Shown here: piece after piece, positions 42,834-55,275 of the stretch
Position numbering within the stretch: position 1 is the stretch's first letter
How the letters are laid out: each line of letters begins with the position of its first letter
Assembly (NCBI RefSeq): GCF_009730915.1
Contig: NC_052489.1
Span: 24,607,916-24,671,915 of the forward strand
Origin: Dioscorea cayenensis subsp. rotundata
Lineage: Eukaryota; Streptophyta; Magnoliopsida; Dioscoreales; Dioscoreaceae
Direction: 5' to 3'
Length of the DNA stretch: 64,000 nt
Program-made: the position numbers and the translations under genes
The notes under the pieces: generated by a model
The model's input: the letters and a program-made list of their open reading frames with translations, nothing else
Databases searched by the model: none
Told to the model about the DNA's origin: nothing

Positions 42834-42852
42834 GAAATGCAAAGCTTTATTT

Positions 42853-43169
42853 GCATATAAATATATATGCATTATGAAAGAAGGAAACAGAAAGGTGGTA
42901 CAATCATAATAATCCACATCACATGAAGAAGAGCAGATGGGGGATATGAGGGGGCCCTTTTCATAAGTATACAACTCTGTTCACTCTTCAAGTGTTTACT
43001 GTTTAGCATTGATAAGCATAATAATGGTGATATAATTCTCATAATAGGAAAGGAAAGTGAATAAAATGAAAAGAAGATGAATGTCTTTAATACAAGCATT
43101 TCCTTGCAGGGTTGCATCATCATGTCCAGTACAGGTATACTAAGTTGAAGCCACATGGAGGGACCGTCA

Positions 43170-43222
<53 letters not shown>

Positions 43223-46133
43223 CACTTTGCAAGCTGTGGTTAAGTCCAAAAGAAGTGTTTTCTGAAACACTGCACCGGAGCAAAAGAAACTGCGGGGGAA
43301 ATGAATATATACACTGCACTGAATGGATTAATTTATATCTGGATTTATAAATAATATTATTACTAAGATCTTTACCTTATAGATATTATTCAATATTTTG
43401 AAAATTTAAGTTTTTTTAATGGATAAACAACAATTTATTGAAAAAAACTAAGATCAAAATATAAAATAAGACTCAAAGTATAGGAAGCAGTCGTAAAGAA
43501 GGTTATAAGTAAAAAAAAGAAGTAACTATGGAGGAAACTTATAGTAAAAGACCCAACAAAAAAAAAATTTGGAGAAATACACCCAATTGATCAAACTACA
43601 TCAATATCAAGAGGCGCATGAGGTCAAACACTCTAATCACATGCCATAGAGGTGGTGGAGTCCGGCTCACTAGAATTAGAAACTAGGGACCCCGTGAAAT
43701 TGGACAATACATCACATATGACAAATAACATTTTGTTTTATAAAGAAAATAGACCATGAATTTATTAAAAGGAGAAAACATGTACAAAAAATAAATTGAT
43801 GCAGAAACATGTGAAATCGATTGGAAATTTCTTATAACAATTAATTATTTTTGATCAACAACTAAGCCAAAGTTACAAAAACTGATAGAAGAAACAAAAG
43901 AGAAAACAAAGGCAAACAGTAGTGTAAAAAAACAGTACAGAAAAGAACAACAGATAAAAAGTATAATAGAACAAGAATGCCTGCAGTAGAAAGTTTCTCC
44001 TATATATCCTGGTGTATCCAACAAGACTGGTCTACATGTAGGCTATCGAGTCTAGAGCCTATATATCAGGGCCGCGCGTATCCTTGCTTATGAAAATTCC
44101 TAAGAACTGTATGCCCTCCTCACCACTTTTGCCAAGTGCTCCAACTACTGTTTTTTACTTACAGGAGCTATGTCCATCTAAAAGAAAAATATAAGACTAA
44201 TTTTCCAAATGACTTAAAAGGATAAAAAGTTTTACAATTAAAATGCATTCATTATTAGCAAATTCAATATGGTAAGTGATTGCTTTTACAGTTTACTAGA
44301 AAATCCTAACAGGCTTTATTGGATGAGTTTCACTCCAAATCCAATTGCTCCACAGTCTCTCTGGTTGTGGAGTGTTGAGTTGCTTAAACACCATGGCAAA
44401 ATGTTACCAGATGAATTTTTTCAAATTTACAATAAATGAGGAGATTGTTTGCTGACTCAATAGCCAAAATTTTTTATTAAAAAAAAAATCCATTGCTTTC
44501 ATGAATAAATATAAAAAACTTTATTTTTTAACGTCCTATTAATTTTTTTTTTTTTATCTATTTGTAAACCTAAGAGAGAAATATTTGCATATTTTTCAAA
44601 AAAATAAAAAATAAGAAGTAAATTTAGGTTTTGACAAGACCGGGGAAAAAGGACTGGTTTATTATTAAAAAAAAAAAGGACTGGTTTACTTAACTCCAAC
44701 AAAAAAGTAAATTTAGTATATAATAATAGTCAAAGTATAAATTAAAGCAAACCCTCAAATATCTCATTAAATAAAGAATTAAATTAAGAAAAAAAAATAA
44801 GAGAGAAAAAAAAATTTTGTGGGTTCCATGTTATAGACTTATAGTGGAGGTATGATCTAAAAATGCTTCATGAATCAAATCCCCCATGTGCCAAATAATG
44901 CAAATGGAAAGCCATTGAAGATATGGCTCCCACCTAATCTTCACCACTTATTTTTTTCAAGTTGTATGTTGAATATCTTGGTGTAATAATTTCCTACTTT
45001 GCACTCATATGCCTTTTAATATTCCACAACTGTTATTTAAATTTTAAAAAAAATGTATATTAAAAATATATATCTATTGTGTTATAAAAAATTGCATGCA
45101 TTATATATCACCTACATATTATGTGATTTATATGTAGAGATTTTTTTTAACATATGTCTTTGAAAAATCCCATAATTTCATAAAAATAATATTTGCTTAC
45201 TCTTATAAAACACTAATATTTGCACATATATTACTATGGTTATTCAATATTAAAGATATGCTAGGATATACAAACTGCAATCATATTTAACAATTTACTT
45301 CACGAAATATCCAAAATATTTTTTGTAACATTTTCATTAACACATACTTTTAAAATTTTTTAGTGATATATATAAATAAGAACTCAAAATTATTTTCCCC
45401 TTTTTCCATTTGTCTTGATTTTTTTAAACTTCAAAGATATATGGGTATATTTGACTGGTTTATAGGGGTGCTAAGGCAAATATAAGTGGTTTGTGAGAGT
45501 ACACGTACAAATATATTTTTTATGGGATATATGAACCAATAGAAAAAATTTTAAGGTATTATATATATATATATATATTTGCAATTTTCCCTTGCACCTA
45601 ATTACCAAGTCTGAACACAACCATTTAATTAATTAATTTTAATAAATTTATTGAATACATCATGTTATTAGGCATTGTGGCCTTTGTAAAAAAAAAATCA
45701 TGGTATTATTAGGTGAGCAAAATAAGTTAGATGGCTGCACAAATGCAAGAAGTGGGTGTCATGGGCATGAAATGTAGGACTCACATGAGATATATTGTCC
45801 TTATAAATTCTTATTCAACTCTGCAGATCTCACTCACTCACCTTCCAGTACACAATTTAACAGCTTTTTATTTCATCAGTTAGATACTCATTCCACAAAG
45901 TTTTCATATGATTGTTTAAATTGAATCAATTAGTCATATAAAATATATGATTTGAGGTGGAGGCCAGATTCTTAACTTGATATATATATATATACATATG
46001 TATTTATATGAATCTGTTAATTAATTTATGGGATGAATTGATCAATTGTTTGATTTATATCATATCAAATACAATGAAATGAATAGGAACATATGTTTAA
46101 TTGATCCATCTACAACTATATATATATAACATA
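42853..46133. other. AT-rich spacer with CT microsatellite; unassigned repeats
   Basis: A CT run lies at 43173-43219. From about 43400 to 44450 are stretches of mixed base content (for example 43610-43700 and 43990-44165) that resemble pieces of retroposons or old genes, but no protein domain could be recognised in any frame. From 44450 to 46130 the DNA is AT-rich, with a TA run near 45558-45579. No gene is supported. Confidence 0.4.
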
Positions 46134-47155
46134 CTAACAACCTTCAACATCTCTCCAACTGAGATAAACAAGACCTGCAAGGTAGTGAGTGTATGCTCCT
46201 GCAAGAACTAAGAGATGAAATAGCTGATGACTATGGCCAACAAGATCAAAACTACCCGGAATCCACCTCTCCGGCACCCTCGCCGCATAGATGATGACTC
46301 CGAGACCATAAAAAACCCCCATAAGCAACTCATACCATGCTGATAACATCGCCTCTGGCCGATCACCGAAGACTATTACCTTATGCATTATAGGCACAAC
46401 TCCAGACACTCCCATGGAAAAAAATAGCATGGCCCTTACGTTGCGAAACAGAGCAGTTTGGAAGATTGGAAGGAGTGAGATGACGATGGTGGCCGCACCG
46501 AAGACGGTGATGAAGCTCATGTAGAGGTTGAAGAAAAAGGGAAAACATATGAAACTGTAGAACACTTGAGTGTAGAATGAGGTGATAATTAGAGATGCAA
46601 TTCCAATGTAATCTAGTCTTAGCATAATGTATGCAATTTTCTCAGAATGACTGATCAGGAGATGGCAAAGACTGCTTGTTAGTAGACAGAACATGGCACC
46701 GAAGAGAAAGGTGAAAAAGGGAAACCGGGTTATCGGTCTTTTTAGTATTGGTGATATCATGGTGCTCATTAGAACATATGGATTGGTAGTGGTGGTGTTT
46801 AATGGGATGATTAGTTCTTCAATCCTTGTGATTGTGAATGCATGAATATCTCTTGGTATCATGGCAGCAGTGAGAATGGCGAGGATGAGGAAGAAGAAGA
46901 ATCCTATCAAGTGCCTGCATAAAAATATTATCAAGCTTGAGATTAATATATATATATATATACTGAAATATGATAATTTGTGTTTGAATGTGCTTACGTC
47001 CAAATATTAAGAGTTTCATTGTGGATGGAGAAGATGCTGAGGATTGTTTGTCTCAATGGCCATTCTGGTCTGTAGTGATCTAAGATGTACTCATTGTCCT
47101 TCAAGTACTCTGGCAAAGAGTTGTACTTCATTAGCTTATCATTCTTCAACTCCAT
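46134..47155 (-). CDS. HHP4-like: Heptahelical PAQR receptor, HHP4-like (copy A)
   Basis: Seven-helix membrane protein of the adiponectin-receptor/PAQR family (plant HHPs, linked to hormone, sugar and cold responses). Exons are 46998-47155 and 46134-46914, giving 939 nt (312 aa), with a small intron splitting the Thr codon of NIWT. The N-terminal [19 protein letters not shown] and [18 protein letters not shown] are the conserved cytosolic entry block. [10 protein letters not shown] and [10 protein letters not shown] follow. [20 protein letters not shown] lies near the end, and the C-terminus is WRDVEGC. The metal-binding histidines expected from AdipoR structures are all present: H137 in helix 2, and H282 and H286 in helix 7. 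The loop between the first two helices is shorter than in Arabidopsis HHP4. A GAT/CAT repeat lies just upstream of the ATG. It pairs in tandem with copy B, 354 nt away. Confidence 0.95.
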
Positions 47156-47508
47156 TGGATGTTGATGATGATGATGATGATGATTAACAATAAGAGAAGG
47201 CTCATCTAATTATCTCCAAACAATGAGGTTTTGAAGAGGATGAATAGTAGGAACCTTTCTTATTCCAATAAACAAGTAATGAAAGATGAAAAGAATTCAC
47301 AACCACTAATGTGTGTATGTCTGTATAGCTTGCAAATTTGGTGTGAATTTAATTGATTATGTGGAAGAAGACATTCGAAGAAAGTGGGGACAAAGTGGAA
47401 TACTTCAAGTTATATTCCTGTGGATATCTTAACAAAGATGCCAAGATTCTTGTATTGGAATTCAAATTCAATGAATAAATTAATGAATCAATAATGTTTA
47501 TACAATTT

Positions 47509-48693
47509 TTAACATTGCCCTTCCATGTCCCTCCAATTGAGGTACATAACACTGGCAAGGTAGTGTGTATAAGCTCCGGCAATCACAAGCACATGGAATA
47601 GCTGATGACTATGTCCGATGAGATCGAACTTCCCTGGCCACCATCTCTCAGGGACTCTCGCAGCATAGACGATGACACCGACACCGTAAAAGAGCCCCAT
47701 GACTAACTCATACACTGTGGTGATCATGGCCACTGGTTGATGGCCAAACACAAACACCTTGTGCATGATTGGAACCAGGCCTGAAACTCCCATGCAAAAG
47801 AAGAGCAATGCTCTGACAGACCTGAACTGTGGCGTCTGAAAGACCGGGAAAAGCGAGACCATGATGGTGGCAATACCAAAGGCGGTGATGAATCCGATGT
47901 AGAGGTTTCGATAGAATGGTAAACACATGAAAGAATAGTAAACAAGAGGGTAGAAGGAGGTGACAATGAGTGTCGAGATGCCGGAATAATCGAGTCGAAG
48001 CATTGTATAAGCACACTTCTCTGAGTGACATGAGAGAAGATGACAAGCACTGCTGGTGAACAAACATAACATAGCTCCAAACAAATAGGCATAGAAAGGC
48101 CATCTTGTTACTGTCCCTTGTGCTTCGTTAGCAATCTCTTTCTCTATGTATGTTGGGAGGTACCAATTGAATGAAGATGAGATCATATGATCAATTGAAG
48201 GCAAGGTGATCACTGACAAGTTTGTCTTGTTAATCTCTATGCCATTCACTTCAGGTTGAGATCCAAAGGGAACCATTGAAACAGCGCATATAGTGAGAGC
48301 TAAGAAGATGAAGAATCCAATCAAGTGCCTGAAATACATACAGAATTTAAACATATATTAGATATAAATAGATATGTTTATATAGAGTAGATAAAAATCA
48401 AGTAGATGTATAGTAGCTTACGTCCAGATGTTTAAGGTTTCATTGTGGACAGAGAAGAGGCTGAGGAGGGTCTGTTTCCAGGGCCATTCAGATCGGTAAT
48501 AGTTCAAGATGAACTCATTATCTTTGAGAAAGTTTGGTAAGGCATCGAAGCTGACAAGCTCATAATTGTCCTCTTTGCATGGTTCCATCTTTATCTCCTT
48601 CTCTACTCTTGGAGATAAAAGCATGTGCTTGATTTGTTGTTCTCCTTTGAAGGAGTAAGCCTTGTCCAATGTAACAGTACTGCAACAACTCAT
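47509..48693 (-). CDS. HHP4-like: Heptahelical PAQR receptor, HHP4-like (copy B)
   Basis: Tandem paralogue of the gene at 46134-47155, same strand and same intron position and phase. Exons are 48422-48693 and 47509-48328, giving 1092 nt (363 aa). Copy B has a longer N-terminal tail ([15 protein letters not shown]..., about 40 residues more) before [20 protein letters not shown] and [37 protein letters not shown] carries the helix-2 histidine H187. [20 protein letters not shown] carries H332 and H336, and the end is WRDMEGQC. The extracellular-side loop (about 112-165) is longer than in copy A and has NKT. The double Cys after MS could be palmitoylated (inference). A (GAA)n run (48737-48773) lies in the leader. 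No defect is seen. Confidence 0.95.
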
Positions 48694-50722
48694 TGTGAGA
48701 ATTATTAAGCCAAGAGATGATGATGATGATGATTTGTGAAGAAGAAGAAGAAGAAGAAGAAGAAGAAGAAGAAGGCCAAGTTAGAGATGAAGGTGTGACT
48801 TGAATGTATTGCCATTTCCATTTTGGGTCTTATTTATAGGAGAGATTAAGTTTAAGGATGGTTTAATTTCTTGGAAGTTGCCATGATGCATGTACATGAA
48901 TGTTTGAAGAAGACTGAACTGGTCTTTGGTATGCATAAATGATGATTGGTCCACAAAGAGCAGCAGCAACAGTTATTTTTAGTGTTTCTCTTGGAGACGT
49001 TGGGATTGGTAGAATGGTAGGTCACTGAATTAGTTATTATCTTTGAAAGTCAGAGGAGGAGGAGTTGAACTGGGTGAGGTGGAAACCTATACTTGAGTTT
49101 GAAGACTTCTTCTAGTCAAACTAAACACACAATATTCATGCGCGTATATTATATAGGTGTTACAACAGATTGATTGACAGGTTCATTTAAATCCTAAATA
49201 ATTTAAAAAGTTATTTTTAATGTAAAGTTAATAGTTGGCTCAATGGTACATCCAACTATGTAGCACAACCCACAAGTTAATATATATAAAATATTTATCT
49301 TAAACTAGTCGTTGTTTTATTTATTTATTTATTTATTTTTAGTTGCTTGATTCGTGTTGATACGTTTTGATTTTTTATGCCAGTAAATGGCTCTTCTTAG
49401 AGTTAATTTTTAATACTTGCGCTCCATAAAAGAGGGAACCCATATATATATATATATATATATCCTTTCGGAGCATGTTAATAACGGGTTCATTAATTTG
49501 CTATTATTCTATTTATGTATATAAACATATATATAAACTTTTTTTTAACAATAAGTAACAAGTGCTCTTTAATTATTTAAAAGTTTATTAAAAGACAGAT
49601 AAATACGTTTTTGAACCAGATACAATAACTTATTGATTATTTAGGTATTTATAAACTAGGTCAGGTATTACATAAAGTAATAAAAACTGATCACGTGCAC
49701 ATCTAAAAGATTTACAAAAATCAAATCGAGTAAATAAGTCACTTATGCCATGTAACCCTCGAGGAGAGGATGCTTTTTATATTCATTGTTTCTATTTTAA
49801 GGTTGGAGATTTGAATTAAAAAAATAAGTCACAGGAGTTAGAACCGGATGAAAAGTGATTTACGTTTGAGTTCATCCACCTGTGAAGATTTGTTGCAGCT
49901 ACCTTGTTATGTGCAGCACTTACTTGGACTTTGAAGCCTTCTATTCAAGAAAACATACTTTATAGTTTATCCATTCATGAATAGATATATATATATATAC
50001 ATTTTTTATGTACATATAGCATGTGCAAACACATGAGCAAATTGTAAGGGTGTTTGCACGTTTGCAGTAGATGAATCCAGATCCAAAAGGCATGTGTGGT
50101 CAAGTTGAGATTACGTCAATTAATTATGTTTAATCATAATTAGTACCAAGTCTTCTACTAAGGGGTACTGTCTTTTAATATTTGTTCAACTATTTACACA
50201 TAGACGGTGAATTAATTACTATGTTTAAGAAATGATTTGATAAAATAAGGAGCGATCAAATCAGCCCGTATAGCCACTCCACATGCTTATTATAAAATAA
50301 TTAAATTGAATTTAGTTAATTACATAGTCAATGTATTTATTTTAATAACATGTAATTTAATTTTTTTAGATGGCTCAATGTTGTTGACACTAACATAATA
50401 TGAATTTTACCAATGGTAAACTTGAATTTATTAATTGCATTCCATAAAATAAGGAGTATATAATTATAAATTATTTATGCATGTGTCTTTTATCAATTCA
50501 TTGTTGGCATTCAAACGAAATTAATTCTTTAGTGATCTAAAATTTCAGTTTGCATGATTTTAATGTGCAAGTTTGTTTATTGAATTCTATATTAGCAAGT
50601 TTTCTCTTCCAAAAACGTAGGCATTCAAAGTCATTCTATAATAAAGTCTTGTTAATTCAAAATTTTCTTATATAAGTTTAAGGAATAAGTTTGTTTATGA
50701 ATTTGCAAAAACTTTAATGCTA
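48694..50722. other. HHP promoter and AT-rich spacer
   Basis: The leader and promoter of HHP copy B cover the first few hundred bases. The rest is AT-rich, with TA runs near 49443-49463 and 49985-49999. No coding sequence or recognisable element is seen. Confidence 0.5.
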
Positions 50723-51080
50723 TTTTTTTTTTTTTTGTTTATGATAAAAATAATAGCACCCCAAATATAGAAAATATTGTACCCAAGATCTTCATAGCCT
50801 GAACATAATTGAACCACTAGTCTTCAGCAGGAGATTCACAACGATCAATGGTCAAATGGGTCCTATAATATGGGTAAAATTGGATTACTCCCTGATTAAC
50901 TCGGAGAGGTTGTCCCTTCACCCTAAGATCCACCAATTTAATTTGATGCGTAGGGTTGGGTCCAACCACACTCCTATTCATTTCGAATGTAGAAATCATG
51001 ACTTCAGATAGCGTCCTTTCCATTTTGAGCTCCCTTGGTGCTCTTTGAAGTATAAGCGACCTAATAAGAGGCCGTGGCAC
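50723..51080 (-). mobile_element. Retroposon 3' end with poly(A) tail, family unknown
   Basis: On the minus strand an 87-codon frame ends at a TAG (50817-50819), followed by about 80 nt and an A run (T run at 50723-50736 on the plus strand). The layout of coding-like sequence, short 3' tail and poly(A) is that of a reverse-transcribed insertion. The translated stretch (for example VGPNPTHQIKLVDLRVKGQP) is not recognised. It may be a LINE or SINE tail or a processed transcript. It lies directly against the LINE relic that begins near 51090. Confidence 0.4.
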
Positions 51081-52311
51081 ACAAGCTAACAGTGGATGGA
51101 TGTGGAGCTTTCGTCTTTTACAAAAAAAAATTTATCACATCTTAGGAAAAAAGTTGTGTCATTGGTTTAATACAAGCTTCAATACCATTAAACTGCGTAA
51201 GTTAGTTATGCTCCAAGATTTAGAAACCTTGGACATAGCCAAAGGGTTGCAATTGCTCACTTCCACTAAGCAAAAGAAAGAATCAAAGTTGCTGGTGACC
51301 CTTAAGTGCCTGTTACAGCAAGAAGAGCTATATTGAAAAGGGAAAATGCAAATACCTTGCATGTTATTAGGAATGGTCATCGCAATCGCAACCGCAACCA
51401 CAACCACAACATTCAGTATGTCATTGCCAAAATTGAGGGAAGCGCTAAGATCAGGGAGATATTTACTAATTTGTTTTGTTCTTAGTTTGGATCCAAGTGT
51501 CAATTTTAGTTTGACTAGTCCAAATTACTCGAATAAACCTAGAACCGATATCTCCAAGCTCGAGGCACCTTTCTACTTGGTTGAAATTAAATAAAAAAAC
51601 AAACAAGCAAACAAACAAACACTTTCGTCTTGGAAGCAAAGAAAGCATTCAAATCGAATGGTTTACCAATCTTTTTCTTTCAAAAATACTTGGCAATTGT
51701 CTATAATGACCTTGTCAAACTCTATAATGATTTTCTACTGGGACAATGCCAACCAAGAAAGACTAATTGGGCACACATCACTCTTATCCCTAAGGGGGAC
51801 ACTCTTGAATGTGCCATAGATTGTCTCCTAATTAGTATGATATATCAACTCATCCCTCAAAATTATATACAAGATTCTAGCAACTTAGCTTAATAAGGTG
51901 TTGAATTCGCTTAAAGATATCACACAATTTGCCATCATCAAGTGCAAGTGTCTTATCAGCAATATTGCAACTGCTGAGGAACTCCTCTTTAACCTCCAAA
52001 AAAGTAGGATCCTCGATAATATCATTATAGTTTAATATTTTTCATAAACATTTTATTTGATCGATTAGGATTTCCTAAATCAACCTCCTATTTATGGGAG
52101 GGTTTGGTGACCATTGGGTGGGATGGATTAGGACCATTGTCCATACCTCCAAAACTAACATGCTTCTGTGTAGCTAATAAGATAACATCTTGAATTAAGT
52201 CAAGGAAATCCCCTTTGCCCATTTCTATTTGTACTAGTTATAGATGTTATGAATTCCATATTTTCCCATGTTGTTACCTCGAGGGGTCACTATAAAGTTC
52301 CGCTTAGGAGG

Positions 52312-54059
52312 TGTTGGAAAATGTTAGTGTAAGCCCTAGCCCCAATACATTGTATGAACTCTCATTATTTGGGTAATTTTTATGAGACATCATTTTATCT
52401 ATTATTATTTTAATGCACAGTTAATAAGATAAAACATCCTTAAATATTGGCTCTGCTCAAGTTATCAAATGCGTGATTTGGATAGTAAAACCTTGGAGAA
52501 TAGACTAAAACAATATTCTAAATGTCCCAAGTCGATTATTTTCATGGGAATGTAAAATAAATTAAAACTAGTACGTCTTTTGTGAGATAGTCTTGTTTTA
52601 CAGGTCATAGGATATGGGATATCAATCAAAGGAGATAGATACATGTTAGGAAACAGTGTACTTGGATCGATCCAATCTTGACAACACTACATGGTTGTAA
52701 AGTTATAAATGTTTTTCTCAAGCAATTCTTGTACTCGAATCCTTCGACTTGAGATCACTATAGATCTCATATGAATTCTTACATGCTTTGACTTACACCT
52801 AACATCATTCATAACTGAGTGGCAAGTACAAGTATGTTTGGACATGTCATGGTTCATAGTGAGAAACATGAGTGAAGTGAAGGGATTGCCTCTCTCTATA
52901 GAGAGAGTGAATATCACCGGCCACTTAATTAGTGAGACTAAGTATTGCATGGCCATGCCCAAGGGAAATGATAAAAGTTATCATTTACTCGACCTAGTCA
53001 GTTCACTAAGAGATCAAAAAATTAATTAGCATTAAAATAAGGGTGACTCGCTCCATGCCTTATGCTAATTAAGATATTCAGTGGTAAAGGATTATATAAG
53101 TTTGAGATAGGTTCCATTAATTCTCAAAATTAACCTTCATTTAATATTGGGTAATCATATTATCTTGCTAGAGAATAATTATGATTTATGAGCGTTAAAG
53201 TTGTTTAAGCTCATTACCAATGTTAAATGGACCTACAGGATCGTACAATAAGAATGCCAGGATCAAGGTTCAGTATTTGTTACTTATTGGACCACCTAAT
53301 TAGGGTTTTGGTGAAAAACCTAATTAGGTGGACCAAATATCTTATTCGGGTTGGGTCTTATTAAGTGTTGATCCAATCTAATCGATTTGGTTAATTAAAA
53401 TGGTTAATTAAACAAGTAAAGAAGAGATTCTTAATTTAATTAGGAGTGAAGACTTTTATCATAAATTAGGTTTTGGGTTTCCAATACAAATAGATGATCT
53501 AACCCTAATATGAAAAAAAAAAAATAGAGTGATTGAGAGATAGTCTCTTAAGAAACCCTACCCGTCACCCACCTATCTTCTCCCTTGCTCACCGCTGCCG
53601 GTGCCTGCCGCTGGTGCCCGCCGTCGGAACCCGCTGCCTCCATTGTGCCTACAACCCCTTTTTCTCTTCTCTGCAGATCAGATCTCAAGACCAAGAGTAA
53701 ATTGTTTTTCTCGTGTCTCGTTGATCGATCTCGGGTGCTTGCTATTTAAATAGAGAAAAAAGTGTTGTTTCTTGAGGTACTAGCATACTTGCTTAATTCC
53801 AGAGGCATTCGTGTGTACATGATTGTAGAAGGGAATCGCGATTCGCAGTCCCTTTCAATTTTGGGGAAATAAGGGTACATTCAGAATCGTCATCAAAACA
53901 AAGGTAAAACGTTTAATTATCTATTTGTTTAGATTTTAACCCTAACTCTAGCATGCTTTTATTATGTTTACTTGCCGTTAAAATTTTTGTTACCCGCTGC
54001 GTTTCGGCGTGTATATTTTACGCATGATAATTCTCTTTTTTGTTAATAAGATCCCAACA
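52312..54059. mobile_element. Solo LTR (LTR retrotransposon fossil), nested in the LINE
   Basis: A 1748-nt block interrupts the LINE reverse-transcriptase sequence. It starts TGTTGG and ends CCAACA, the TG...CA ends with short inverted repeats typical of LTRs. No gag or pol sequence is present inside, so only one LTR remains, as expected after recombination between the two LTRs. LINE sequence resumes directly on both sides. The terminal bases and length suggest a Ty1-copia-like element, but the family is not certain. The flanking five bases are only partly alike, so it is not freshly inserted. It is younger than the LINE it sits in. Confidence 0.65.
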
Positions 54060-55083
54060 GGAAATGTACCATCTCCAATATGCAGACAAAGTCATTATTC
54101 TAACAGCTAGAGGAATTGAAGATCTCATGATCATTAAACTCATTCTATTTCTATTTGAAGACATTTTTGGTCTAGGCATTAATTTCCAAAAAAACTACCT
54201 ATTCCCCACCATGTTTGGTGAAGTTCCAAACTCTTCGCTTGCTTGGATTTTAAGTTACTCTATAAGTATGCTTCCTTTAACATATTTTGGTGTCCCTATT
54301 TGGGGAAGATGCCCTCTTCAGCAAGACTGAGAGAATTTTATTTCGGCAATTAGATCCTAATTTTCCTAGTGGAAAACCAAATTTCTCTCTTTAGGTAGCC
54401 GATTGACTGTTGTAAACTCAGTTCTTTCGTTTATATTGTTCTACTAAATGTCAATCTTCAAACTTCTTAAGTGGGTTACTAAATCAATTGACCATATTTG
54501 GAGAGATTTTGTTTGGTTTGGTCCAAATATTAGTAAACTAGGGTGTCGGTTTGTAAACTAGAAGCGTTTATGCAAACCGAGGGATCAAGGTGACTGGGAA
54601 TTTTGAACCTAGAAAATCACAATAATACCTTCTAGGTAAATGATGGTGGAAGATTACGACTAGAACCACTTGGTGTGGGAGCCAAGTTATGTAATTCAAC
54701 TGCTATCAAAATTGAGCTACCTTGAACCTTTTTCGCAAGCACCGCCAAAAATCTTTTAGAATTGCATTCTTAGCTTTCGACTAGCCTTTAGAGCCTGTGT
54801 CACTGCTATTGTTAAGGATGGTGTATCCACTCTTTTAAGGTTAGACTACTAGGTCAGCGGATGTGTACTATTGAATTTATGGCCCGAGGCTTTCAAGTCT
54901 TCGCTGCATCTAATCATGTCAAGGATCTTATCTCCACCATCTTCCCCATCCTTAAGAGTGACCCTTCCTCTTCGAGCTCTAGGATTGTTGGTTCCCATTT
55001 GGGCAATTGTGACTCTAAAGTTTAAAGTCTGGCCTTTAAAGTGGGTTTATAATCAAATCCTTCTACAACTTCCTCAATGATGG

Positions 55084-55275
55084 AGTGCGCCACAACCCTG
55101 CCCATTCAAAAAAGTACTTGCCCTTATAAAATTAACATGTTTAATAGGCTAGCCTAGGAGAATAGGATTCTCATACTTAAGTGCGCTGCAACTCAAGCCA
55201 TTCAAAAAAGTACTTGCCCTCGTAAAATCAACTTGTTTAATAGGATGGCCTAGGAGAATGAGATTCTCATGCTTG
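55084..55275 (+). repeat. 96-nt direct duplication within the LINE relic
   Basis: 55084-55179 and 55180-55275 are two copies in tandem (shared AGTGCGC start; CCATTCAAAAAAGTACTTGC at 55102 and 55198; CCTAGGAGAAT in both), differing by scattered substitutions. Both cover the zf-RVT coding part, so the duplication happened after, or during, decay of the LINE. Confidence 0.75.

Noticed and set aside
42872-43270. 132-codon minus-strand frame with an Arg-Glu repeat
   Set aside because: It owes its length to the CT microsatellite; the flanking translation is low complexity with no homology recognised.
49236-49290. TTGGCTCAATGGTACATCC, like a tRNA/SINE box A
   Set aside because: No box B at a suitable distance and no defined ends, so it cannot be supported as a SINE or tRNA gene.
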